The translations under genes and the position numbers were made by a program. 64,000 nt of DNA, taken from Fangia hongkongensis FSC776 = DSM 21703. Lineage in GTDB: Bacteria > Pseudomonadota > Gammaproteobacteria > Francisellales > Francisellaceae. Positions 16,634-28,500 of the stretch are shown piece after piece (the stretch's first letter is position 1; each line of letters starts with the position of its first letter). A model generated the notes under the pieces. It was not told the DNA's origin, did not search any database, and saw only the letters and a program-made list of their open reading frames with translations. The stretch lies in NCBI RefSeq assembly GCF_000379445.1, contig NZ_KB902251.1:86781-150780 (forward strand). The letters are read 5' to 3'.

Positions 16634-18010
16634 CTAATGTTTATACTTTTCCTCAAGCATCTGATAGGCCGCTCTAATGCCCATTGCCTCACCGCCTATT
16701 GCGCGTCCAGGCAAGTTACTAACATTCCAGCCCATTAAATCAAAATGCGCCCAACTGGTTCCCTTTTTAACAAAATGCTCTAGAAAAAGTGCCGCACTGA
16801 TACTGCCAGCATAAGGCACAGTTGCTGCATTTTTAAGATCTGCAACATGGCTATTTAATAGCTTTTTGTATTGCGGGAATAAAGGCATTTGCCAGATAGG
16901 GTCTTGTGTTTTATCCGCAGCTTCATTCAAGTGCTTTGTGAGCTTTTTATCATTACAGAAAAAAGCTGCCATTTCTGTGCCAACAGCCACTCTTGCCGCC
17001 CCTGTCAACGTGGCAAAATCAAGCATCATATCTGGGTTTAAGTGAGAGGAATGATGTAAAACATCTGCAAGGATTAATCTGCCTTCAGCATCTGTGTTTG
17101 ACACCTCAACGGTGGTGCCATTTCCCATCGTAATAATATCACTTGGTCTATAAGCATCACCTGAGATTGCATTATCCACAGCAGGAATCATCATTGTTAA
17201 TCGAATAGGTAACTCTTTATCCATAATCAATCTTGCAAGACCAAGGGTGTTTGCAGCCCCGCCCATATCTTTATGCATTAAACGCATACCACTTGCCGCT
17301 TTAATATCAAGCCCACCGGTATCAAAGGCAACCCCTTTCCCAATCAGCACAACATGTGGATGCTCTTCTTTCCCCCAGCTTAATTGAATAAGTCTTGGCG
17401 CACGCGTACTGGCTCGCCCGACCGTATAAATACCCGGATAACCTGCTTTTATTAAATCCTTACCAACAATTTCACTAAATTTTGCAGAGAAAGTTTGCGC
17501 AAGCTTTTGTGCCTGATGCGCAATGTCAGCAGGCCCCATATCTTCAGCAGGCGTATTAATCATATCGCGCGTTAGATAAACTGCTCTTAGCGTTTTTTCC
17601 ACCTGCGCATACTCGCTAGGCAAAAACAATTTCATGTGCTTTTTAGTCTTCTGTGACTTATAACTATGAAATTGATATGCGCCTAAACCAAAACCAAGAT
17701 AATACAGCTCAGAGTCAATACATTCAAAAGGATCTTCTATTTTATACTCAAGTGCAGGCAAATGATCACAAAGTGTTGCCAGCGCCCACATATCATCGGC
17801 CTCAACACACCATATCACCTGAGAGAGATTCCCCTCTTTATCACTTAGCTTTAAAAATTGCCCTGAAGCGGCATGAAACAGCTCGCTTTGCACCCTATTT
17901 TGTATTTCAGTGCTAGCTGTCTCCAACCAAGTTTTGAATTTTTTTACTGGGATAATCGTTAACTGAATTGCTGTATTTTTTTTACTCTTATAAAAACATG
18001 AAAATGCCAT
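16634..18010 (-). CDS. pepA: Leucyl aminopeptidase family M17 (PepA/PepB-type)
   Basis: Cytosolic hexameric metalloaminopeptidase that trims N-terminal residues from peptides. The protein has 458 residues. The C-terminal catalytic domain has the first metal-binding block GKGVAFDTGG with Lys225 and Asp230, and the family signature NTDAEGRL at residues 305-312, with Asp307, Glu309 and catalytic Arg311. The N-terminal domain (first 150 residues) is shorter and diverged compared with E. coli PepA (503 residues), which lowers the chance that it retains PepA's DNA-binding role in Xer recombination. The MDMGGAA-like block HKDMGGAAN and the C-terminal WAHFDLMGWN are also typical. It is not next to holC as in many relatives. 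Confidence 0.9.
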   Translation of the reverse strand: MAFSCFYKSKKNTAIQLTIIPVKKFKTWLETASTEIQNRVQSELFHAASGQFLKLSDKEGNLSQVIWCVEADDMWALATLCDHLPALEYKIEDPFECIDSELYYLGFGLGAYQFHSYKSQKTKKHMKLFLPSEYAQVEKTLRAVYLTRDMINTPAEDMGPADIAHQAQKLAQTFSAKFSEIVGKDLIKAGYPGIYTVGRASTRAPRLIQLSWGKEEHPHVVLIGKGVAFDTGGLDIKAASGMRLMHKDMGGAANTLGLARLIMDKELPIRLTMMIPAVDNAISGDAYRPSDIITMGNGTTVEVSNTDAEGRLILADVLHHSSHLNPDMMLDFATLTGAARVAVGTEMAAFFCNDKKLTKHLNEAADKTQDPIWQMPLFPQYKKLLNSHVADLKNAATVPYAGSISAALFLEHFVKKGTSWAHFDLMGWNVSNLPGRAIGGEAMGIRAAYQMLEEKYKH

Positions 18011-18115
18011 AATCGTTCAATCCGCATCTTTGAAATGGGTAGATTATAGCAAACCTGAAAAATGAGCGGAAATTTTTAAAGCATTTTTTGCAAATAAATA
18101 GCTTGTGAAGCGTAA

Positions 18116-19483
18116 CTACATTTCTAACCAAGAGTTAAATGCATTAATATCTTTTTCTGATAAGGTGCCTGCATCTAATTTCAATTGCAGCACGCTTGTG
18201 ATGTAACTGTAGGTTGCCGTTGCTAGAAGCGACTTATTTTGATAAAGCGTTTGTAACTGTGTTAATACATCATTGACCGTCGCAGTACCCACTTTATAAC
18301 GCGCTTGATACTGTTCATAAGATGACTCAGCTGCAATCACAGATTGGCGAAGTGCTTGGATTTGCTTAACGGCAGAGACAACATTATAAAAATCTGCCTG
18401 AATACTCTGCTTGATTGTTCTTTGTTGATCTAACGTGCTAAACTCAGCTGCCTGATAGCTAAAAGCCGCCTGCTTTCTTGTGGCATAATCTGCGCCACCA
18501 TTTAATATATTCCACGTAAAGGTCAGTCCAATGTAGCCAGTTCTTACATTGCCCGGTGCGGTACTTAAAGCCCCTGCAAAAGCATTGGTAGCCATTGCGC
18601 TACTATCGCCTTTAAAATCATTTACATTATACTGGGCATCCAAAGATACGGTTGGCAAAAATGCCCCTGTTGTTGCAGAAAGTGCTTTTTGCGCAGCTGC
18701 CTGAGCATAAATCTGAGCACGTAAAGAAGTATTGTTCATTTCTCCTTTTTCGACCCACGCATCAATATCATCAGGATAAGGCTTAGTAAAATTCAGCCCA
18801 TTTTTTAAAGCAGCTAACGCCTCTGTTTTAACCCCTGTATATTGATACAACTGATAGTAGGCTGACTGGAGCGAGTTTTCATCTGCCTTTAGCTGCGCCA
18901 AAGCACTATAGTAGTTTGCCTCGGCAACCTTAACATCAACCTGTGTTGCCATCCCCACTTTAGCTTTCACTTCAGATTGCTCAAGCGTGCTTTTCACTGC
19001 ATCTAAGTTTGCTTTTGCAAAGCTCAGCTGATCTTTGGCATTTAGCACATTGAAATAGGCTGTGGCCACGTTCAATATAAAGGTTTGCTTTTGTGACGCG
19101 TAGGTTTCTTCTGCTTGAAGCGAGCTTTGTTTTGTTGATTGATAGGTTTGATATAAATTATAATCAAATAATACCTGTTTGAGCTCAGCGCCTGCACTAT
19201 ACACACGATAAGTGCCACTTGTATTACCACTTTGACCATAGGTTTGCTGCGCCACTGCACTAAAGGTCAAATTTGGCAAAAGTGCGCCTAATGCAATATC
19301 TTGATTACTCTGAGTCGAGCGCATAGTGTAGTAATTTGCTTTGTATTGAGGCGAGTTGTTTAATGCCTCATTATAAATTCGATTGAGATCTGATACCCCT
19401 TGGTTTGCCCCTTCAGCGACAGCACCACTGATAACCATGGCAAAAGTTACAAACGTCAATATTGCTTTTTTACTAAAGGTCAT
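18116..19483 (-). CDS. tolC: TolC-family outer-membrane efflux protein
   Basis: Trimeric outer-membrane channel for type I secretion and tripartite multidrug efflux. The 455 residues begin with a signal peptide (MTFSKKAILTFVTFAMVISGAVA). Two homologous repeats follow, each with long coiled helices. The sequence has the typical DLNRIYNEALNNSPQYKA start, the TYGQSGN beta region, and ALRQSVIAAESSYEQYQARYKVGTATVNDVLTQLQTLY near the end. The length is close to TolC (493 with tail). No adaptor or inner-membrane pump gene is adjacent, so it probably serves several partners. It lies between alaS and pepA in the same direction with its own spacing of about 90 bases each side. Confidence 0.92.
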   Translation of the reverse strand: MTFSKKAILTFVTFAMVISGAVAEGANQGVSDLNRIYNEALNNSPQYKANYYTMRSTQSNQDIALGALLPNLTFSAVAQQTYGQSGNTSGTYRVYSAGAELKQVLFDYNLYQTYQSTKQSSLQAEETYASQKQTFILNVATAYFNVLNAKDQLSFAKANLDAVKSTLEQSEVKAKVGMATQVDVKVAEANYYSALAQLKADENSLQSAYYQLYQYTGVKTEALAALKNGLNFTKPYPDDIDAWVEKGEMNNTSLRAQIYAQAAAQKALSATTGAFLPTVSLDAQYNVNDFKGDSSAMATNAFAGALSTAPGNVRTGYIGLTFTWNILNGGADYATRKQAAFSYQAAEFSTLDQQRTIKQSIQADFYNVVSAVKQIQALRQSVIAAESSYEQYQARYKVGTATVNDVLTQLQTLYQNKSLLATATYSYITSVLQLKLDAGTLSEKDINAFNSWLEM

Positions 19484-19571
19484 ACCTTTTCCTAATCATG
19501 ATTATTCGCTTTGCATTCTACTAAGATCGCTGCTATAAATCTCGCAATCTCATACTTTTGTATAACAAACA

Positions 19572-22163
19572 TTATAGCCGTTCTTTAAGCCAATCGCTTA
19601 GTGTTCTCATAGCAAAAGGTAATTTTTCTGGATTTGAGCCCCCAGCTTGCGCCATATCAGGACGTCCTCCACCTTTACCACCGACTTGCTCAGCAATATG
19701 ATTGACAAGCTCACCTGCCTTCACTTTGGAAGTGATTGCCTGACTCACACCAACGGCGATTTGTGCTTTACCTTTATTTTCTGTTGCTAATGCTACCACA
19801 ACGTTTTCTTTTTGTGATTTATATTGATCAATTTTTTCTCTTAACACACCCATATCAACATTTGGCAACAAGGCTGATACAAGCGTCACACCCGAGATTG
19901 CTTCCTCATTAATTTCGGCTGTTGCACCAGAGGCTATCTTTGCTTTTAGGCTTTTTATCTCTTTTTCTTGTGTCTTTGCATGATGCTGTAATTTAAGAAG
20001 CTTATCTAGCACATTGTCACTATTGGCTTTTAATAACTCCTCAATCGTCAAAAGCGTCTCTTCTTGCGCATCAATAAACGCCTCAGCGAAAGCACCAGTC
20101 ACCGCTTCAATACGTCTCACTCCTGAAGCAATCCCAGACTCACTGACAATTTTCAATAGACCAATATCACCTGTTTGTCTGACATGCGTGCCACCACAAA
20201 GCTCAATAGAAAAATCGCCCATTTTTAATACACGTACAATCTGACCATACTTCTCTCCAAAAAGCGCCATTGCCCCCATTTCAGTTGCATGCTCAGGTGT
20301 TGTCTCTACTGTCTCTACTGGCAAATTCTCGCGAATCACATGATTGACACGTCTTTCCACTTCTTTAAGCTGCTCTGTACTAACCGCAGTGGGATTGGAA
20401 AAATCAAATCGAAGTCTTGTTGGCTCAACTAAAGAGCCTTTTTGCTCAACATGCTGTCCGATAACTTCTCTTAGAGCCGCATGAAGTAGATGCGTGGCAC
20501 TATGGTTTAATGCCGTTGCAATTCGATCTTGATTATCCACATAAGCTGTGACTTCATCTTGAGGCTTTAACTCACCTTCACGCATCTCACCAACATGAAT
20601 AATCGCTGCACCTGATTTTTGCGTATCTTTGACAATAAATTTACTGCCAAGTGCTTCAATAACACCATGATCTCCAACCTGACCACCTGATTCGGCATAA
20701 AAAGGCGTCTGATTTAAAATAATCGATGCTTTTTCTCCCGCTTTCAATACATCAACAGCCTTTCCATCAATGTATATTCCATCAATGGTTGCATCAGATA
20801 CGACAAGCGAATAGCCTAAAAATTCACTTTTACTCTCTGTTTTAATGGCATCATTATAATCTACAGCAAATTTGCTTGCTTCTTTGGCACGTGCTTTTTG
20901 CTCGGCCATGGCAGATTGAAACGCCTGTGTATCAACACTTAAGTCCTTTTCTCTAGCAATATCCTCTGTTAAATCAAGCGGAAAACCATAGGTGTCATAG
21001 AGCTTAAAGGCAAGCGCACCAGAGATAACTTTACCCTCAAGCTGCTCTAAGGCTTCTTCAAATATTTTCATCCCGTGAGTCAGTGTTTTTTGAAACTGCT
21101 CTTCTTCTTGCTTTAATGTATTCTCAATAAAGTGCTGTTTTTCTTTCAGCTCAGGGTAGGCATCTCCCATTTCAGTTACAAGTGCACTGACCAATAAATA
21201 GAAAAATACCTCTTTTGCGCCCAGTTTATGCCCATGGCGAACAGCGCGGCGAATGATGCGCCTTAGCACATATCCTCGCCCCTCATTCGATGGAATCACA
21301 CCATCTGCAATCAGAAAGCTACAAGCACGGATATGATCTGCAATCACCTTAAGCGATGGATGCGTTAAGTCATTAACTTTAAGAAGATCAGCAACTTGTT
21401 TAATCAGATTTTGAAACAAATCAATCTCATAATTACTGTGAACATTTTGTAATACCGCAGCTAATCGCTCAAGCCCCATTCCTGTATCAACAGAGGGGTT
21501 TGGTAAAGGCTCTAAAGTGCCATCAGCTAAACGGTTATATTGCATAAAAACCAAATTCCATATTTCAATATAACGATCACCATCTTCCTCTGGCGTGCCT
21601 GGCGGACCACCCTCAACACTTTCACCATGATCATAGAAGATCTCAGTACAAGGACCACAAGGGCCTGTATCGCCCATAGCCCAGAAGTTATCTTTAGCGC
21701 CAATGCGAGAGAAACGGCTCGGCGATACGCCTATTCTCTCCAACCAGATTTTTTCAGCTTCTCGATCTTCTTCATAGACAGTAACCCAAAGCTTTTCTTC
21801 AGGGAGCTTTAAAACTTCTGTTAAATACGCCCAAGCATAGGCAATCGCTTCTTCTTTAAAATAATCACCAAAACTAAAATTTCCAAGCATCTCAAAAAAA
21901 GTATGATGTCTTGCGGTATAGCCAACATTCTCCAAATCATTATGCTTTCCACCTGCCCTGACACACTTTTGTGAAGTGGTTGCTTTATTATAATCACGTT
22001 TATCTACACCAAGAAATACATCTTTGAATTGCACCATCCCAGCATTGGTAAATAAAAGTGTGTCATCTCCAGCAGGCACCAAGGACGAGCTTGGAACGTG
22101 GCGATGGTTTTTGTGTTTAAAAAAGTCAATAAATGACTGTCTAATCTGGTTTGTTGTTAGCAT
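19572..22163 (-). CDS. alaS: Alanyl-tRNA synthetase
   Basis: Class II synthetase that charges tRNA-Ala and edits misacylated Ser and Gly. The 863 residues include the catalytic core with [19 protein letters not shown] near residue 73, and [14 protein letters not shown]. The editing domain carries zinc-binding [12 protein letters not shown] and [13 protein letters not shown]. The C-terminal domain has the [11 protein letters not shown] end. Length is normal for the family (876 in E. coli). The gene follows mutL by about 110 bases. It is not adjacent to recA-recX, the common arrangement in gammaproteobacteria, and no T-box or attenuator is evident upstream. Confidence 0.96.
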   Translation of the reverse strand: MLTTNQIRQSFIDFFKHKNHRHVPSSSLVPAGDDTLLFTNAGMVQFKDVFLGVDKRDYNKATTSQKCVRAGGKHNDLENVGYTARHHTFFEMLGNFSFGDYFKEEAIAYAWAYLTEVLKLPEEKLWVTVYEEDREAEKIWLERIGVSPSRFSRIGAKDNFWAMGDTGPCGPCTEIFYDHGESVEGGPPGTPEEDGDRYIEIWNLVFMQYNRLADGTLEPLPNPSVDTGMGLERLAAVLQNVHSNYEIDLFQNLIKQVADLLKVNDLTHPSLKVIADHIRACSFLIADGVIPSNEGRGYVLRRIIRRAVRHGHKLGAKEVFFYLLVSALVTEMGDAYPELKEKQHFIENTLKQEEEQFQKTLTHGMKIFEEALEQLEGKVISGALAFKLYDTYGFPLDLTEDIAREKDLSVDTQAFQSAMAEQKARAKEASKFAVDYNDAIKTESKSEFLGYSLVVSDATIDGIYIDGKAVDVLKAGEKASIILNQTPFYAESGGQVGDHGVIEALGSKFIVKDTQKSGAAIIHVGEMREGELKPQDEVTAYVDNQDRIATALNHSATHLLHAALREVIGQHVEQKGSLVEPTRLRFDFSNPTAVSTEQLKEVERRVNHVIRENLPVETVETTPEHATEMGAMALFGEKYGQIVRVLKMGDFSIELCGGTHVRQTGDIGLLKIVSESGIASGVRRIEAVTGAFAEAFIDAQEETLLTIEELLKANSDNVLDKLLKLQHHAKTQEKEIKSLKAKIASGATAEINEEAISGVTLVSALLPNVDMGVLREKIDQYKSQKENVVVALATENKGKAQIAVGVSQAITSKVKAGELVNHIAEQVGGKGGGRPDMAQAGGSNPEKLPFAMRTLSDWLKERL

Positions 22164-22270
22164 AGCTATGTTTCTTTATATATTTAACTTTGGAGAAAAA
22201 TCTATTTTACAGAAGGACAGTTTACTATGAAGCGTATAAAGTCAAAAGAAGTTCGCACAACTTTTTTATT

Positions 22271-24154
22271 CTATTGCCCTCTCATAAACAATTTATCAAG
22301 CTCAGCAATGCTCATTTCAACCCAAGTAGGCCGGCCATGATTGCACTGATCTGCGCGCTTTGTCTTTTCCATTTCACGCAATAAATGATTCATTTCAGTG
22401 ATGGATAAGACATCATTTTCACGCACTGCACGATGACAAGCAATTGTTGCTAATATTTGATTTAAATACGCCTCTAAATCATGTGTGACATCAAAATGCT
22501 GAAGCGTTGATGCAATTTTATTAATAAGACCTGCGATATCTTTATTTCTAAGATAAATTGGGATCGCCCTTATCACAATTGAGTTTTCACCAAACACAGA
22601 CAGCTCAAAACCAAGTTTCATCATTTGATGCTCATGGGTCATTAGCGCATCGATTAATACAGGCGTTAGCTCTAAAGTTAATGGCACAAGAAGCTGCTGG
22701 GAGAGTGCTTTGTCTTTTGACCAACTCTCTTTGATTTTTTCATATAACACCCGCTCATGCGCAGCATGCATATCAACAAGGATTAATCCATTATCATTTT
22801 GCGCTAAAATATAGATACCGTGAAGTTGGGCAATGGCAAAACCAAGCCGGTAGCATGCTTCACTTATAACACTTTCATCTGTAACGACAGAAGCTTCTTT
22901 TGTAACAACCGGATCGATATTCAGTCCTTCAGAGTAACTCCATGCATGGCGCTTATTTTGACTTTCTTCATCAAAATCATCCTTTTGATCACTGACACCG
23001 CTACCAATTACCTCTTTATAAAGCTTTAAGGTTTCTACATAATCCTCTGTCTTGGTATTTGTCTTTGGCGTCATAACCGCCATCGATTTTTCTTTTTGCG
23101 CTGAGAATGTCAAGCCATCAATATCACTCTCTATACTCTCCAACGCCACTGGTGCATCCGGTTTGGTTTCAGACAAGGCATGATTTAATTTACTAAATAA
23201 AAAATCATGTACTCGTCTTGATTCACGAAACCTGACTTCATGCTTGGTTGGATGCACATTCACATCCACCGCTTCTGGATCGATACTAAGATATAAAATA
23301 AATGCCGCATAGCGCTGATGGTGTAAGATATCACGAAATGCTTGCTTAATTGCATGCGCCACAAGCTTATCTTTAATCACACGCCCATTGACATAAAAAT
23401 ACTGCATATCCGCGCGTGATTTTGAAAACTGCGGCTTTGCCACCCAGCCTTGTAGTGCAAGGCCTTCTATTTCCTCATTGATTACAATGGCATGCTCAAT
23501 AAACGCCTGTGAGCACAATTTTTCAATTCTTTTTTGCTTTTGCTCTGGGCTTAAGGCTTTGGGAAAGCTTTTCACCTCTTTGCCATTGTGAAAGAGCTTC
23601 ATGCTAATGTGAAAATGACACAGCAAAAACTTCTTTAATAACTCATCGATATGCGTATATTCCGTGCGCTCAGCCTTTAGAAATTTGCGCCTTGCTGGGG
23701 TGTTATAAAATAGCGAGCTCACTTCAATGGTGCTCCCAGTTGGGTGTGATGCTGGAACTAATGTATCTAAATCATTATTATCAACGCACCAGCCATGCTC
23801 AGCACTGTCTGTCTTCGAAGTAATTTTTAGCTTTGAGATAGAGGAGATGCTTGCAAGTGCCTCGCCTCTAAAGCCCATGCTATTAATCGCCTCAAGCTCG
23901 CTTAAAGAGTATATTTTACTTGTTGCATGTGCTGATAGTGCGAGTTTTAAATCTTCTTTTTGAATACCACTACCATTATCACGAATTAAAATACGTTCTT
24001 TTCCACCATGATCAAGCTCAATGATAATATCATCCGCGCCCGCATCAATGGCATTTTCGACAAGCTCCTTAACTACCGAAGAGGGCCTTTCAACCACTTC
24101 CCCTGCAGCAATTTGATTAGCAAGCTCACTAGGAAGGAGCTTAATTGCACGCAT
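22271..24154 (-). CDS. mutL: DNA mismatch repair protein MutL, endonuclease-type
   Basis: GHKL ATPase that links MutS mismatch recognition to downstream repair. The 627-residue product begins [20 protein letters not shown], with the ATPase Glu30 in KELVENAIDAG and the GFRGEALASI block near residue 95. The C-terminal domain carries DMHAAHERVLYE at 461-472, matching the DQHA(X)2E(X)4E metal-binding motif, plus ACHRAVREND and CNHGRP at 604-609. These mark a latent nicking endonuclease that E. coli MutL lacks. The start at 24154 follows AAGGGG and matches the family; an upstream ATG at 24196 would add 14 residues. The gene overlaps the end of coaBC by 14 bases, so expression is probably coupled to it. 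Confidence 0.93.
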   Translation of the reverse strand: MRAIKLLPSELANQIAAGEVVERPSSVVKELVENAIDAGADDIIIELDHGGKERILIRDNGSGIQKEDLKLALSAHATSKIYSLSELEAINSMGFRGEALASISSISKLKITSKTDSAEHGWCVDNNDLDTLVPASHPTGSTIEVSSLFYNTPARRKFLKAERTEYTHIDELLKKFLLCHFHISMKLFHNGKEVKSFPKALSPEQKQKRIEKLCSQAFIEHAIVINEEIEGLALQGWVAKPQFSKSRADMQYFYVNGRVIKDKLVAHAIKQAFRDILHHQRYAAFILYLSIDPEAVDVNVHPTKHEVRFRESRRVHDFLFSKLNHALSETKPDAPVALESIESDIDGLTFSAQKEKSMAVMTPKTNTKTEDYVETLKLYKEVIGSGVSDQKDDFDEESQNKRHAWSYSEGLNIDPVVTKEASVVTDESVISEACYRLGFAIAQLHGIYILAQNDNGLILVDMHAAHERVLYEKIKESWSKDKALSQQLLVPLTLELTPVLIDALMTHEHQMMKLGFELSVFGENSIVIRAIPIYLRNKDIAGLINKIASTLQHFDVTHDLEAYLNQILATIACHRAVRENDVLSITEMNHLLREMEKTKRADQCNHGRPTWVEMSIAELDKLFMRGQ

Positions 24155-25403
24155 AATTAGCCCCCTTTTCTTTATCTCTAGCAGACTTTTGAGCATAACA
24201 AGAGAATTTAACCATGATTAGATCTGCAAGCTCTTTTGCGATAGCCTCTTTCGGCGCATCGTCAATTATTTGCACTAAAGTTTTTGTGCCATCATAGATA
24301 GATACACTATTATTTGAATGATAAAACGGGTAGCCTGTTTTTGTATTCACTTGATTTAATACCAACAAATCAAGGTTTTTGCGCTCAATTTTTGCTAATG
24401 CATTTTGCTCAGCATTCTCTGTCTCTGCTGCAAAACCCACACAAAATGGCCGCTTATCTTCGCCATAATCCTTGAGTGAAACACTTTTTAAAATATCCTT
24501 ATTCTCAATCAAAGAGAGATGCATTTTGCTTTGGTCTTGGTCTTGCTTTTTAATCTTCTGATTTGCTGAATGTTCAGCTTTAAAATCAACCACTGCCGCG
24601 GCACTAATAAAAATATCAGCCCGATTAATAGTATCATGCACCGCCTTATGCATTTGATTGGCTGTTTTAACATCCACACCTTTTACCCCATAAGGGATTT
24701 CAAGATTCGTGGGACCAGAGATGAGTGTGACTTTAGCACCAAGCGCTTTGAAGCTTTTTGCCAGCGCATAACCCATTTTCCCAGAGCTATGATTTGAAAT
24801 AAAGCGCACAGGATCAATTGGCTCAATCGTAGGTCCCGCAGTAATAACAACATGTGGCGTATCTTTATTTTCAACCGCAAAGAGCTCCACCACCTTTGAA
24901 GTAATCACCTCAGGGGCAAGAAGCCGCCCTTCCCCCACATCACCACAGGCCTGCTCACCCTCTTCTGTTGCTAGAATGTCGTAGCCTCTATTTTGAAGTT
25001 TTTGTAAGTTTTCAGCCACAGTAATATGTTTATACATCTGCTGATTCATTGCTGGCGCAAGCATAAGAGGTGCTTGGGTGGCCAGCACAACATTTCCTAA
25101 CAAATCATCTGCAATCCCATTTGCAAGTTTGGCAATGGTATTTGCTGTTGCCGGCGCAATCACAATCAAATCTGCCCACTTGGCTAAATCAATATGCTCG
25201 ATGGAGCTCTCTTCATAATCGAATAAATCATCATACACAGGGTGCTTTGAGATCGCTTCAAAGCTAAGCGCTGTTACAAATTTCTTCGCCGAATCTGTCA
25301 TCAGAACCTTGATATCAAAGCCCTCTTTTTGTAGTAATCGCAATAGCTCAAGGGCTTTATAACAAGCAATGCTACCTGTGACGCATAAAAGAATGTTTTT
25401 CAT
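24141..25403 (-). CDS. coaBC: Bifunctional phosphopantothenoylcysteine decarboxylase/synthetase CoaBC
   Basis: Bifunctional enzyme of coenzyme A synthesis. Its N-terminal flavoprotein (CoaC) decarboxylates phosphopantothenoylcysteine, and its C-terminal synthetase (CoaB) joins cysteine to phosphopantothenate. The 420 residues show CoaC motifs [15 protein letters not shown] and PAMNQQMY, then the active-site loop [17 protein letters not shown] near residue 150. They also show CoaB motifs [31 protein letters not shown] and [12 protein letters not shown]. The tail overlaps the start of mutL by 14 bases. The promoter region upstream (25404-25465) follows the rpoC terminator and holds no strong -35/-10 pair. 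Confidence 0.94.
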   Translation of the reverse strand: MKNILLCVTGSIACYKALELLRLLQKEGFDIKVLMTDSAKKFVTALSFEAISKHPVYDDLFDYEESSIEHIDLAKWADLIVIAPATANTIAKLANGIADDLLGNVVLATQAPLMLAPAMNQQMYKHITVAENLQKLQNRGYDILATEEGEQACGDVGEGRLLAPEVITSKVVELFAVENKDTPHVVITAGPTIEPIDPVRFISNHSSGKMGYALAKSFKALGAKVTLISGPTNLEIPYGVKGVDVKTANQMHKAVHDTINRADIFISAAAVVDFKAEHSANQKIKKQDQDQSKMHLSLIENKDILKSVSLKDYGEDKRPFCVGFAAETENAEQNALAKIERKNLDLLVLNQVNTKTGYPFYHSNNSVSIYDGTKTLVQIIDDAPKEAIAKELADLIMVKFSCYAQKSARDKEKGANYACN

Positions 25404-25465
25404 CGCACTTTTTAGTTTAACTAAATCACAATTAGTCTAAAGGAGATTTGCTTTTATGTAAAAAC

Positions 25466-25486
25466 AAAAAAACCACCCGAAGGTGG
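25466..25486 (-). terminator. Rho-independent terminator of the rpoBC operon, UUCG loop
   Basis: On the minus strand CCACC-UUCG-GGUGG (25473-25486) forms a 5-bp stem with a UUCG loop followed by seven U residues and a second U-run. It lies about 65 bases beyond the rpoC stop. The stem, loop and start of the U-run are the same as in the terminator at 6543-6566. Confidence 0.9.
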
Positions 25487-25552
25487 CTTTAGCATAGCGT
25501 CAACATTTAAAAGATGATTATAGTAAACTATAACTTAGATCATAATATACAC

Positions 25553-28500
25553 TTAGCTTTGTGCATCAGTGTTATTTTCATCATCTTGATCTTCAATAAA
25601 TAAATCATCAAGATCAACCGCATCATTGCTATCATCTGCGTTAAGCGCAGCACTTAATGCCATTTCCAACTCATCCATTGATGGCGCCGCATCCAACTCT
25701 TCTTGTTCTTGAAGATGTTTACGCTTACGCTCTTGATGATAGGCAAGCCCCGTTCCAGATGGAATCAAGCGTCCAATCAATACGTTTTCTTTTAAGCCAC
25801 GCAAATGATCTTGTTGACCTGAAACCGATGACTCGGTAAGCACACGTGTTGTTTCTTGGAATGATGCTGCTGACAAGAATGATTCAGTTGAAAGCGATGC
25901 TTTGGTAATACCCAAAAGCATTGGCTCATAGTTTGCTTCCATTTTTTCAGCTGCTCTTAGCTCATCATTCGCCTCAAGCACCTGAACAAGCTCAACTTGC
26001 TCACCATCAACAAATTTACTATCACCCGCTGAAGTAATAATAACTTTACGAAGCATTTGGCGAACCACCGTTTCAATATGCTTATCGTTAATGCCAACAC
26101 CTTGTAAGCGATAAACTTCTTGAATCTCATTGATGATATATTCAGCCAGCGCATGCACACCTTTTAAGCGAAGTACTTCATGTGGATCCATCGGACCATC
26201 TGAAATGATCTCACCTTTAGAAACATGCTCACCTTCAAACACGTTAATGTGGCGCCATTTTGGAATCATAATTTCAACTGGATCGCTATCTTCTGGTGAA
26301 ATCACCAAACGGCGCTTGCCTTTTGTCTCTTTACCAAAGCTCACAACCCCTGAAGTTTCTGCTAAAATAGCTGCATCTTTTGGACGACGTGCTTCGAACA
26401 AATCAGCAACACGAGGAAGACCCCCTGTAATATCCTTGTTCTTAGAGCCTTCTTGTGGGATCCGTGCAATCACATCTCCCACTTCAATTTGCGTGCCATT
26501 TTCAATGTTCAAAATGGCGCCCACTGGCATAAAGTAGCTTGCTGGAATATTGGTATTCGGGAAGCATAGCTCTTCACCTGTTTTATCAACAAGACGCACC
26601 ACTGGTTTGACATCTCTGTTACCACTTTTTTGTGAATCAGAGCTAATAACAATACTTGAAAGACCCGTCATTTCATCTGCTTGGTACTTCATCGTAACAC
26701 CGTCGATAAAGTCAACGAAATTAATGCTACCTGATACCTCAGCAATTACAGGGTGTGTATGCGGATCCCAGTTTGCAACAACAGCACCGGCTTCAACTTC
26801 AGCATTATCATTAACCGGTAATACCGCACCGTATGGTACTTTGTATTTCTCACGCTCACGACCAAATTTATCAATAACACTTAGCTCACCTGAACGTGAT
26901 ACAACCACATGGTTATTTTCACGGTTAATAACTGTTTTAATGTTATTAAACTTAATACGCCCGTGGTTTTTAATTTGTACGTTGTTATCTGCTGTATCCT
27001 GAGAAGCTGCCCCCCCAATATGGAAGGTACGCATTGTTAACTGTGTACCTGGCTCACCAATAGACTGAGCGGCAACAACACCAACAGATTCACCAGAGTT
27101 CACCAAATGTCCACGCGCCAAATCACGGCCATAACATTTTGCACAAAGCCCACGACGTGTTTGGCAAGTAATAGACGAGCGAATCTTAAACTGATCAACA
27201 CCATTTTCTTCAACAAGCTCAACAAGTTTCTCGTCAATTAAAGTGCCCGCTTCAATTAAGATGTCATCTGTGCCCGGTTTGTAAACTTCTTCAGCCGTCA
27301 CACGACCTAAGATACGCTCACCCAAAGGCACAACAACATCGCCGCCTTCAATCAATGCTGATACTGTTAAACCGCGTGTTGTACCACAGTCATCTTCGAT
27401 AATCACCAAATCTTGCGCTACATCAACCAAACGACGTGTTAAGTAACCTGAGTTCGCTGTTTTTAATGCCGTATCCGCCAAACCTTTACGCGCACCATGC
27501 GTGGAGGTAAAGTATTGAAGTACTGATAGACCTTCACGGAAGTTTGCTGTAATCGGTGTTTCGATAATGGAACCATCTGGTTTTGCCATCAAACCACGCA
27601 TACCGGCAAGCTGTCTGATCTGAGCGGCACTACCACGCGCCCCAGAATCTGCCATCATATAAACAGAGTTAAATGATTCTTGCTCAATTTCTTGGCCTTC
27701 TTTGTCAGTAACGTGCTCTTTTGAGATAACATCCATCATTGATTTTGCGACTTTCTCATTCGCGCGTGACCAAATATCAATTACCTTGTTATAACGCTCA
27801 CCTGCTGTTACAAGACCTGAAGCATACTGATCAGAGATCTCTTTTACTTGTGACTCTGCCTCAGCAAGCACATCAGCTTTCGCATCTGGAATAATCATAT
27901 CGTTAATCCCGATAGAAATACCTGATTTTGTTGAGTACTTATAACCGGCGTACATTAATTGGTCGGCAAAGATCACTGTTTCTTTTGTCCCTAAACGGCG
28001 ATAACACTGATCGACAATCTTACCAATTGTTTTTTTCGTTAACGGCTGGTTAATTAAAGAAAAAGGCAAGCCTTCTGGAAGGATGCTTGATAATAATGCT
28101 CGACCCACTGTCGTTTCAATAATCCCTTTTTCATCTTCATACTCACCAGACTCTAAAAGGACTTTATGGTTCAAACGCACTTTAATTTTTGCATGAATTC
28201 CAACAACACCTGCTTCATAGGCACGTTGTACATGCAATAAATCAGCAAATAGTTTGCCTTCACCTTTAATATTCACACCTTCACGTGTGATGTAATAAAG
28301 ACCAAGGACAATATCTTGTGTTGGTGCAATTACAGGGGAACCACTCGCTGGTGAAAGAATGTTGTTTGTTGACATCATCAGCGCACGCGCTTCAAGTTGT
28401 GCTTCAAGCGTTAATGGCACATGCACCGCCATCTGATCTCCATCGAAATCCGCGTTAAACGCTGTACAAACAAGTGGATGTAGCTGAATTGCCTTACCTT

